Source of the DNA: Bermanella sp036960565
GTDB lineage: Bacteria; Pseudomonadota; Gammaproteobacteria; Pseudomonadales; Oceanobacteraceae
Assembly: GCA_036960565.1 (NCBI GenBank)
Contig: JBALXQ010000028.1
Span: 1-64,000 of the forward strand
Direction of reading: 5' to 3'
Length of the DNA stretch: 64,000 bases
The position numbers were made by a program, and so were the translations under genes. This document shows positions 1-6,297 of the stretch, piece after piece. The notes beneath the pieces were generated by a model. The model was not told the origin of the DNA and did not search any database. It saw only the letters and a list, made by a program, of their open reading frames with translations. The stretch's first letter is position 1; every line of letters begins with the position of its first letter.

Positions 1-43
1 GCAACAAAACTGGATAGGCTGGACGGAATTAAGGTGAATTCTT

Positions 44-154
44 GTGAAAAGTCGCGTATTAAGTGGTTTAGAAGAAAAAGGCTTGAAGCAATCACAAATG
101 CAAAGTGATGTATTTGCTTACGCACCTAGACCTGAGAAAAATAGTCCCGAATAG
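44..154 (+). CDS. Unidentified small ORF or gene end (36 codons from GTG)
   Basis: Just before the first terminator there is a short reading frame from GTG at 44 to TAG at 152, preceded by a good ribosome-binding match (AAGGTG at 31-36). The same frame upstream ends at a TGA at 35-37, so a previous gene could stop there and overlap this ribosome-binding site. I do not recognise the 36-residue product. It may be a genuine small protein, the misread end of a truncated gene, or chance; the window edge prevents a decision. Confidence 0.25.
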   Translation: MKSRVLSGLEEKGLKQSQMQSDVFAYAPRPEKNSPE

Positions 155-181
155 AAATTTATTCCTTGGGTCATTAAAAAC

Positions 182-208
182 GGGCTTTGTGTTTCAAAGC
201 CCTTTTTT
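182..208. terminator. Bidirectional intrinsic terminator
   Basis: An 8-bp perfect stem (GGGCTTTG / CAAAGCCC) with a 5-nt loop is followed by six T on the + strand, and by GTTTTT on the - strand. It ends whatever enters from the left edge and the SDR gene arriving from the right. Confidence 0.85.
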
Positions 209-214
209 ATCGCC

Positions 215-1003
215 TTAAGCTTTTTTAGCCATCATAGAAAATAGCAAATTAGGGGATAAGCGCTTTATCCATAAAGCCGCCATAGACAAGCCTTTTCCCA
301 CTGCAATCTCCTTCACGCCTTTATTCATTTTCGCCACAATCACTTGAGCACACTTATCCACATCCATGCCTGATGCAATATCATCATCGTCTGAACCGAA
401 GTCACTGCCATCCCCCACCACCGCATTTTTAGAAACATCGGTTTTAATGAACCCTGGTGTAATGGTGCTCACACTGATGCCGTGCTGAGCAACCTCTGCA
501 CGCAGGGCATCAAAGAACCCCATCACTGCATGCTTAGCCGCACAATAACCAGTGCGCAGTTTAACGCCAACCTTACCGGCCACGCTTGAGGTCACCGCTA
601 TGTGTCCACTGCCCTGCGACACCATATGCGGCAGTACTTCCTTAGTTAGTGCAATTTGCCCTAATACATCCACATCTAATAAGGTGCGATAGGTAGCCAA
701 ACTGGTGTCTAAACAAAGAGAACGCTGGGAAATTCCAGCGTTGTTAATTAACACATCAATGCGATCAAAATGTTTAAGAACGGTATTAACCTTATCGCCC
801 ATTAAATCCACTTCTAATACATCCAGCGGTAATACCAGCACATCCCTGTCTTTGGCCCCCGCTGCGAGGCAGGCTTTTTTTACTCGCTCTAACTCAGCCT
901 CTCGTCGAGATGACAACACCAACTTGGCGCCTTGTTTTACATACTGTTTGGCCAATGCCTCACCAATGCCACTCGATGCGCCCGTTATCCATACTACCGC
1001 CAT
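215..1003 (-). CDS. SDR-family NAD(P)-dependent oxidoreductase
   Basis: This is a classical short-chain dehydrogenase/reductase of 262 residues, the usual length. The Rossmann cofactor motif TGASSGIG is at residues 7-14, NNAG at 87-90, catalytic serine at 139/140 and the YxxxK pair at Y153/K157. The arginines after the second strand (LSSRRE) suggest NADP(H) preference. The sequence resembles DHRS7-like bacterial SDRs, but the substrate cannot be read from it. The start ATG follows an AAAGGTG ribosome-binding site. The gene stands alone and converges on the terminator at 182-208. Confidence 0.9.
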   Translation of the reverse strand: MAVVWITGASSGIGEALAKQYVKQGAKLVLSSRREAELERVKKACLAAGAKDRDVLVLPLDVLEVDLMGDKVNTVLKHFDRIDVLINNAGISQRSLCLDTSLATYRTLLDVDVLGQIALTKEVLPHMVSQGSGHIAVTSSVAGKVGVKLRTGYCAAKHAVMGFFDALRAEVAQHGISVSTITPGFIKTDVSKNAVVGDGSDFGSDDDDIASGMDVDKCAQVIVAKMNKGVKEIAVGKGLSMAALWIKRLSPNLLFSMMAKKA

Positions 1004-1189
1004 ACATCACCTTTATTATTGTTATTCAAATCCGATAAACACTATCTGGTAAAGCCATTAATCGTGCAAGCAAAGGTCGCTTACCCTGACCCTCTCTGAA
1101 GAGGTGGGCTACTACGCCCACTTAAAATATAACAACAATCATCATTAATTTAGGGTTATAAGCCCATAAACGGGTACAATTATTGTCAA

Positions 1190-1210
1190 TTCATTCTATA
1201 TAAGAATGAA
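1190..1210. promoter_or_regulatory. Inverted repeat (operator-like) upstream of the DUF3187 gene
   Basis: A perfect 7-bp inverted repeat TTCATTC-N7-GAATGAA lies 80 bp before the DUF3187 start, in the 287-bp gap shared with the divergent SDR gene. The AT-rich spacer TATATAA could hold a -10 element. No bound regulator is identifiable. Confidence 0.35.
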
Positions 1211-1290
1211 AACTATGCCTTATTAGCCTCTTATCAATATCATCAAGAATAACTAATCTAGCGTCATCAAAATTAACCGATGCAAAGAAC

Positions 1291-2274
1291 ATGGCAAATT
1301 ACCTTAGAAGTCTCATTACAGCCCTTTTGTTAAGCACTCTTTTAGTCGTCACCAGTGTTTACGGCATGACCACTTATAGCAGTGAGAACGCAGGGCCATT
1401 ACATATTCGATCTCAATCACCTGTACACGGGCTTCGCTATACTCCAACCCCCTTAGGCGCTTATGCACTTAGAGAAGGCCATACTCGAGTTTCGGTGGGC
1501 ACAGATGTAAGTTCGATATGGGCCAACGGTGACGATTTTATAATGGATTTTAATATGACCGACACCCGCCTAGATTTAGAACATGGCCTGGGAAGTGGTT
1601 GGACATTACGCGGCTCTATTAGCGAGCGTCGCATTGTAAATGCGCATTTAGATCAACCTACTATTAACTTTCATAATGCTGTGGGATTGGGCCAAGATGG
1701 ACGCCAAGATGTAGAAAAGCACCGCGCCTTAATAGAGATTCCAGAATACGATATATACGTGACGGATTTTAATAACCAAGCTTTTTCACAGCCCATCATT
1801 GCAGGTGTCTCTAAACAGGTTTACCACAAACAAAACCTAGCGATTGCGGTTACCGTACAAGCCCAAGTAGAAACCGCATCCGCCAGCTGGACCGAACAAG
1901 GCAGCATTGATACGAGCTTGCAATTAGATGCATCAAAGCGCTTACAGCAGTTTAGCCTGCATGGCTCTTTTGCCTATACCTGGTTTGAGCAAGATGATTT
2001 TCTAGGCTTGCCTATGCGCGATAATTTATACCACGCCTCTAGCAGTTTTCAGTGGCATCAAACTAAAAATGGTTCTTGGTTTATACAGTATTTAGTGAAT
2101 GAAGGCGCGGCTGATGGCGCTGGCGAATTAAAGAAAGTAAATCATGAAATGTCTTTGGGTTATCAAAGGTATTGGCAGACCGTAAAAGCAGAGTTAGCCA
2201 TTACCGAAAACCTGTTCCACCTTTATAACAGCCCAGATATTGCCTTTCATGGCAGTCTTACGGTGGCTATTTGA
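1291..2274 (+). CDS. DUF3187-family outer-membrane protein
   Basis: A 327-residue exported protein with a signal peptide over about residues 1-25 (hydrophobic LITALLLSTLLVV, cleavage probably after VYG). The body alternates polar and aromatic residues in the manner of outer-membrane beta-barrels and ends in a hydrophobic strand (LTVAI). The early motif around residues 36-56 (GPLHIRSQSP ... LRYTPTPLGAYAL) fits DUF3187, a family of proteins of unknown function. The ribosome-binding site is weak. The gene is monocistronic and ends at a clear terminator. No enzymatic role is claimed. Confidence 0.7.
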   Translation: MANYLRSLITALLLSTLLVVTSVYGMTTYSSENAGPLHIRSQSPVHGLRYTPTPLGAYALREGHTRVSVGTDVSSIWANGDDFIMDFNMTDTRLDLEHGLGSGWTLRGSISERRIVNAHLDQPTINFHNAVGLGQDGRQDVEKHRALIEIPEYDIYVTDFNNQAFSQPIIAGVSKQVYHKQNLAIAVTVQAQVETASASWTEQGSIDTSLQLDASKRLQQFSLHGSFAYTWFEQDDFLGLPMRDNLYHASSSFQWHQTKNGSWFIQYLVNEGAADGAGELKKVNHEMSLGYQRYWQTVKAELAITENLFHLYNSPDIAFHGSLTVAI

Positions 2275-2294
2275 ATTTAAACCGCTCCCCTTTT

Positions 2295-2325
2295 CCCTGT
2301 GTTGTTATGGCGCAGGGATTTTTTT
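2295..2325 (+). terminator. Intrinsic terminator after the DUF3187 gene
   Basis: A 7-bp stem CCCTGTG / CGCAGGG (one T-G pair) with a 9-nt loop, followed by a run of T. It separates the DUF3187 gene from the convergent LysR gene. Confidence 0.8.
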
Positions 2326-2334
2326 ATTTAAGCT

Positions 2335-3237
2335 TTAATCAATTAGTGATGCGCTTGCGCCTAAACGCTCTACAAGGAAATCGATAAACAAACGGGTTTT
2401 ATTCGCAAGGTGACGACCACCGGGATATACCGCGTAAATATCAATGGCTTCTCTTTGATAGCTTTCTAACAAAGACTCTAACTTGCCATTACGTAAGGCA
2501 TCTCCCACCAACCATTTAGGCACTGTCGCAATGCCATAACCATTTAGTAAGGCCTCTCTGGACGCCTCTGTATTATTGGTAAGCAAGCGTCCATCTACGC
2601 TCACCACTAATGGCTTGCCCTGATCAAAAAACTCTAGTTGGTGATAATTATTACGTCCGGTGTACACAATCACTTCGTGGTTTTTTAATTCACTTGGATG
2701 ATTGGGTCGCCCATGTTTTTGTAAATAACCTTTAGATGCCACAGTCACAAATGGTGTACAGGCGATCTTTTTTGCCATTAAAGATGAGTCACTTAAATTG
2801 CCCATACGAATGGCTAAATCTAGACCCTCTGCCACCATGTCAACAACTCGGTCATTGAGAGACAGCTCAATTTTTATATCTGGGTAACGCTGAAAGAATT
2901 CCCCCAATAAAGGAATAACGTGTAAGCGGCCAAAGGCCACCACGGTATTAATCCGCAAGGTGCCTTTAGGCTGTGTTTGCAGGTGGCCGACGTTTTGTTC
3001 GGCTTCTTCAATATCTTGTAAAATGGTAATACAGCGCTCGTAATAGTCTGCCCCTACTTCAGTGAGATGTAGCTTGCGGGTACTGCGACTTAATAACTTC
3101 GCCCCTAACCAGGATTCTAACTCAGCAATATTTTTACTAATGGTGGGCTGAGTCGTTTTCAATTCGCGGGCAACGGCGGAAAAACTACCAGATTCCACGA
3201 CCCTAACAAACATATTCATGGCTGCAATCCGATCCAT
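2335..3237 (-). CDS. LysR-family transcriptional regulator
   Basis: A full-length LysR regulator (300 residues). The N-terminal winged helix-turn-helix spans about residues 1-60 (FSAVARELKTTQPTISKNI) and the effector-binding domain runs from about 90 to 295. It is of the CrgA-like type common beside oxidoreductase genes. It is divergent from the peroxiredoxin-like gene with a 141-bp shared region that carries an inverted repeat typical of LysR sites, so control of that neighbour and of itself is likely. The start follows an AGAGGT ribosome-binding site. Effector unknown. Confidence 0.9.
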   Translation of the reverse strand: MDRIAAMNMFVRVVESGSFSAVARELKTTQPTISKNIAELESWLGAKLLSRSTRKLHLTEVGADYYERCITILQDIEEAEQNVGHLQTQPKGTLRINTVVAFGRLHVIPLLGEFFQRYPDIKIELSLNDRVVDMVAEGLDLAIRMGNLSDSSLMAKKIACTPFVTVASKGYLQKHGRPNHPSELKNHEVIVYTGRNNYHQLEFFDQGKPLVVSVDGRLLTNNTEASREALLNGYGIATVPKWLVGDALRNGKLESLLESYQREAIDIYAVYPGGRHLANKTRLFIDFLVERLGASASLID

Positions 3238-3280
3238 GCTGACCTCTTTAGGGTAATCCGTCGGACCACCCTCATTAATA

Positions 3281-3303
3281 GAATATTGGAATGAATTATA
3301 TTC
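3281..3303. promoter_or_regulatory. Candidate LysR-binding site
   Basis: Inverted repeat GAATAT-N11-ATATTC in the gap between the divergent LysR and peroxiredoxin-like genes. Spacing and AT content match the T-N11-A architecture of LysR operators. Confidence 0.45.
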
Positions 3304-3378
3304 AATTAAAGCTACTTTTCACGAGATTAGGAATAGATATATGATTAGCTGATGAATAACCCACAGGAGCCCTTCTAA

Positions 3379-4020
3379 ATGGCCCTAGATCAGCGCTTGG
3401 CCGAGCTAAATACACAGGCCTGTAAAGAATTGCCCGCACAAGAGATTGCCGTTATGCAGCGTGCCTCTGCCACGTTACGAAAAAGTGGCATCACCGAGCA
3501 GTGCCTACAAGCGGGAGAAAGCGCGCCAGAATTTACTGTGAAGGACCAGTATGGCAATTCGCTCTCACTCGAGGGCTTATTAAAAAAGGGGCCTGTCGTG
3601 ATTAATTTCTTTAGGGGGTTTTGGTGTGATTACTGCAAAGCTGAGCTCAAGGCTTACCAAGAATTGTTGCAAGCACTGCAAAATTTAAATACTAGCTACC
3701 TGGCCATTTCACCCAACACTCCAAGCGATAACCCATCCCACACTATAAATAATTATTTTCAAATTACCGATACCGACAATCGCATTGCCAAAAAATTTGG
3801 CATCGTTTACGAAGTAGAGCAAGGTCAAAAAGAATTATTTAGCCAATGGGGTGTTGATTTAGCAAAATTAAACCATGGGAAAAAATGGGAGCTGCCCTTA
3901 CCCGCCACCTACATTATTTCAAAACACGGCTGTGTGGATTTTAAATTTGTTCATAGTGATTACCGTAAGCGTTTAGAACCATTAATCGTATTAGAGCGTT
4001 TACAAGAACTGCAGGCATAA
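3379..4020 (+). CDS. AhpC/TSA-type peroxiredoxin-like protein
   Basis: A 213-residue thioredoxin-fold protein of the AhpC/TSA superfamily. The active-site segment FFRGFWCDYCKAEL places two cysteines at C83 and C86, giving a thioredoxin-like CxxC where most peroxiredoxins have a single peroxidatic cysteine. About 45 N-terminal residues precede the domain. Probably a thiol peroxidase or reductase with unknown substrate. Start chosen at the ATG after CAGGAG. It is divergent from the LysR gene, and its last codons and terminator are copied again 648 bp downstream (see repeats). Confidence 0.8.
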   Translation: MALDQRLAELNTQACKELPAQEIAVMQRASATLRKSGITEQCLQAGESAPEFTVKDQYGNSLSLEGLLKKGPVVINFFRGFWCDYCKAELKAYQELLQALQNLNTSYLAISPNTPSDNPSHTINNYFQITDTDNRIAKKFGIVYEVEQGQKELFSQWGVDLAKLNHGKKWELPLPATYIISKHGCVDFKFVHSDYRKRLEPLIVLERLQELQA

Positions 4021-4046
4021 AAAAACCAGCTTAATAAGCTGGTTTT
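4010..4046. repeat. 37-bp direct repeat, left copy
   Basis: This copy consists of the last codons of the peroxiredoxin-like gene plus most of its terminator hairpin. It is identical over 37 bp to 4658-4694. The pair flanks the small lipoprotein gene; sequence outside the 37 bp does not match. Confidence 0.95.
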
Positions 4047-4048
4047 TT
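4024..4048 (+). terminator. Intrinsic terminator after the peroxiredoxin-like gene
   Basis: A 9-bp perfect stem AACCAGCTT / AAGCTGGTT with a 3-nt loop, flanked by A7 and T6, so it can work on both strands and also serves the lipoprotein gene arriving from the right. Confidence 0.9.
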
Positions 4049-4070
4049 ATAATCTGTGTTACATCAATTA

Positions 4071-4595
4071 TTATATGACTCGAGTACGACTTCCCATCGC
4101 TTCAATCTCATAAATATTGATATCGCCATTCATAACCCGCACTCTGACGTATTGAATTTCCTGTGCCTCATTGAACTTACACAATACCTTCCCATCTCCT
4201 ACGGAAAATTCAGAACAATTCACGTCAACAGAAGCGACGCCTGTAGTATTCCAAGTTTCACCATCTATGGAAATCTCGATATATTTACTGGGATTAGATG
4301 TATTAAATGATGAATCATTAGTATAAATACTTAGCTCAGTCACTTCAGCAATTGAACTCAAGTTAACCGTCACCGCATCATCTGCGATATTACCAGCCCA
4401 ATATAAAGAAGTAGTGTTATCGCCGTCTGTGGTAAAGGCTGCACTGTTTTCATCATAAGTGGCGGACACTTCGGCGCCATTAGTTGGTAAGGCTAAGTTT
4501 CCCGTTATGGTGTTGGAGCTTGTGCTATGACCTGATCCACCACCGCCACATGCAGTCAGTAAACCCAGCATTATAGAAATAGAAATGAGCTTCAT
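4071..4595 (-). CDS. Small lipoprotein with F5/8 type C (discoidin)-like domain
   Basis: A 174-residue lipoprotein. The ATG follows an AAGGA site; the signal peptide is MKLISISIMLGLLTAC with a lipobox (LTAC) and a glycine-rich linker. The rest (about 35-170) has the pattern of a discoidin-type carbohydrate-binding domain: VSATYDENSAAFTTDG, a Trp after SLY, KYIEISIDGETW, and a final QYVRVRVMNGD ... YEIEA strand. It is probably a surface lipoprotein that binds sugars or polymers; no enzyme domain is present. It is enclosed by 37-bp direct repeats between the peroxiredoxin-like gene and tRNA-Phe, which suggests it was inserted there. Confidence 0.75.
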   Translation of the reverse strand: MKLISISIMLGLLTACGGGGSGHSTSSNTITGNLALPTNGAEVSATYDENSAAFTTDGDNTTSLYWAGNIADDAVTVNLSSIAEVTELSIYTNDSSFNTSNPSKYIEISIDGETWNTTGVASVDVNCSEFSVGDGKVLCKFNEAQEIQYVRVRVMNGDINIYEIEAMGSRTRVI

Positions 4596-4657
4596 TTTAA
4601 AATCCTTTTTAAAATAATGAGCAATGCATCCGACTAGACATAGAGCCTTAGGAATAT

Positions 4658-4694
4658 TGCAGGCATAAAAAAACCAGCTTAATAAGCTGGTTTT
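4658..4694. repeat. 37-bp direct repeat, right copy
   Basis: Exact second copy of 4010-4046. It still carries the last codons of the peroxiredoxin-like gene, here without the gene, and its hairpin now acts as the terminator for the leftward tRNA-Phe gene. Confidence 0.95.
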
Positions 4695-4702
4695 AGGAAT
4701 AA

Positions 4703-4778
4703 TGGTGCCCAGACGCGGAATCGAACCACGGACACGAGGATTTTCAATCCTCTGCTCTACCGACTGAGCTATCTGGGC
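4703..4778 (-). tRNA. tRNA-Phe (GAA)
   Basis: A 76-nt tRNA with the CCA end encoded. The acceptor stem GCCCAGA pairs with TCTGGGC, the D-arm contains AGCTCAGTCGGTAGAGC, the anticodon loop reads TTGAAAA (anticodon GAA, Phe) and the T-arm has GGTTCGATTCC. It has its own strong promoter and a hairpin terminator supplied by the right copy of the 37-bp repeat. Confidence 0.98.
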
Positions 4779-4810
4779 ATCAAACAAGCTGTTGCTCGTT
4801 GAGGTGCCGT

Positions 4811-4839
4811 ATTAAACCCGCATTCGCTTTTAGTGTCAA
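4811..4839 (-). promoter_or_regulatory. Sigma-70 promoter of tRNA-Phe
   Basis: On the - strand, a perfect -35 (TTGACA) and a -10 of TTTAAT (5 of 6) are separated by exactly 17 bp. The start point would lie about 25 nt before the mature tRNA. Confidence 0.85.
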
Positions 4840-4889
4840 GCCAGTCTGTATTTAATTAGTCTTATAATTCAGCAACATACACCTATTGA

Positions 4890-5186
4890 TTATTTTATAA
4901 CCGGAGGTACGAAGCCATCGGCCTGATCCACCGCTTCACCGGCTAAAAACTTAGCCATTTGCTCCTGCAAATATTTACGGCTGGTCATGTCCATCATATT
5001 TAGGTGCTGCTCATTAATGATGCGGGTTTGGTGCTCTATCCATTCCTGCCATGCCTTTTTGCTGATGTTGTCATATACATCCTGGCCTTTGGGCCCAGGG
5101 AAAGGCGCTTTAACTAGCCCTTCTAATTCAGCCTGGTAGCGACGGCAAAATACTAAACGAGCAGTGTTATCAGTCATGTCACTCAT
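4890..5186 (-). CDS. yggX: Oxidative damage protection / Fe(II)-trafficking protein YggX
   Basis: A 98-residue YggX-family protein. The family cysteine lies near the N-terminus (LVFCRRYQAELEGL) and the core NEQHLNMMD and LQEQMAKFL segments are recognisable. YggX protects iron-sulfur proteins and eases iron supply under oxidative stress. It starts 2 nt after mutY ends, so the two are co-transcribed; MutY carries a 4Fe-4S cluster and the pairing is widespread in gammaproteobacteria. The length is slightly greater than in E. coli because of an N-terminal extension. Confidence 0.95.
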   Translation of the reverse strand: MSDMTDNTARLVFCRRYQAELEGLVKAPFPGPKGQDVYDNISKKAWQEWIEHQTRIINEQHLNMMDMTSRKYLQEQMAKFLAGEAVDQADGFVPPVIK

Positions 5187-5188
5187 AC

Positions 5189-6229
5189 CTATAATGCTTC
5201 CAACAATTTTTTCACAGGTGCAGCCAAACCAACACTGGCGGGTTGCTTAAGGTTATACCAAAGAATTGAAGCTTCGCCTATTTGATCAATCTTTGCCTTT
5301 ATTGTCACCCGCACAGGATGGATATCTAGATGGTAATGGCTAAAGGTATGGCGAAAGGCATCGCTGGGTTGTACTTTTTTCACTTCACAATTTTGCAGCT
5401 GTGGGTGTGCCAATACGTCATCTTGTAAATCTTGCTGTGGGAAAATCCACAACCCCCCCCATAAGCCAGAACTAGGCTGTTGGCGTAATAAAATTTCACC
5501 CTCATGCTCAATAATAATCATGCGAGTACTCCTCACAGGTTTATCTTTTTTAGGCTTACTAAATGGGAAGTCTTTCACACGATTTAACGCATACGCTTCA
5601 CATTGCGCCACTAACGGACATATTTCACATTTGGGTTTACTGCGAGAACAAAGGGTCGCCCCTAAGTCCATCATGGCTTGTGTGTAATCGCCAGTGCGCT
5701 CCGCAGGAGTATAGCGCTCAGCCACCAGCCACATGTCATCCATTACTTTTTTAGCCCCAGGCCAGCCTTCTATTGCATGAAAACGCGCCAATACTCGCTT
5801 CACATTACCATCCAATATACTGCTGGCTAATCCCATGCTAATGCTGCCAATGGCCCCTGCTGTACTGCGACCAATACCAGGCAGAGCAATTAATTGCTCG
5901 GTATTTTTAGGGAATCTGCCGCCGTGCTCATTCATCACCATTTGTGCGCACTTATGTAAATTGCGTGCTCGGGCGTAATAACCTAAGCCAGTCCAATGAT
6001 GAAGCACTTCGTCAATGGGAGCTGCCGCCAACGCTTTCACGTTAGGAAAGGACTTCATGAATTTTTGATAATAGGGAATCACGGTGGTCACTTGCGTTTG
6101 CTGCAACATTATTTCAGACACCCACACACGATATGGAGTTTTGTTTTTTTGCCAAGGCAAGTCGTGACGACCATGCTCGTCAAACCAATTAAGCACAGCC
6201 TGGCTAAATAAAGAGGAAGTATTCATCAC
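5189..6229 (-). CDS. mutY: A/G-specific adenine glycosylase MutY
   Basis: MutY removes adenine mispaired with 8-oxoguanine. Visible: helix-hairpin-helix LPGIGRSTAG (116-125), catalytic E39 (SEIMLQQTQ) and D140 (LDGNVKR), the 4Fe-4S ligands C194-x6-C201-x2-C204-x5-C210, and a C-terminal NUDIX-like domain recognising 8-oxoG from about residue 230. Length (346) is normal. Two adjacent ATGs are possible starts. Codons 257-259 contain an uninterrupted run of eight G (5453-5460 on the complementary strand), a potential slippage site. Operon with yggX. Confidence 0.97.
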   Translation of the reverse strand: MMNTSSLFSQAVLNWFDEHGRHDLPWQKNKTPYRVWVSEIMLQQTQVTTVIPYYQKFMKSFPNVKALAAAPIDEVLHHWTGLGYYARARNLHKCAQMVMNEHGGRFPKNTEQLIALPGIGRSTAGAIGSISMGLASSILDGNVKRVLARFHAIEGWPGAKKVMDDMWLVAERYTPAERTGDYTQAMMDLGATLCSRSKPKCEICPLVAQCEAYALNRVKDFPFSKPKKDKPVRSTRMIIIEHEGEILLRQQPSSGLWGGLWIFPQQDLQDDVLAHPQLQNCEVKKVQPSDAFRHTFSHYHLDIHPVRVTIKAKIDQIGEASILWYNLKQPASVGLAAPVKKLLEAL

Positions 6230-6297
6230 AGCAAACTACAGGGGATATCGGGGCAGTAAGCCTACCTTAATGACGCTAGGGATGCGAACGGCATGGG

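Noticed and set aside
4703..4778. tRNA-Phe as the attachment site of an integrative element
   Set aside because: No integrase is in the window and the repeats flanking the lipoprotein gene do not include any part of the tRNA gene.
4071..4787. Longer start for the lipoprotein gene reaching into tRNA-Phe
   Set aside because: The longer frame reads through the tRNA gene and the repeat; the internal ATG gives a normal lipoprotein signal peptide and a good ribosome-binding site.
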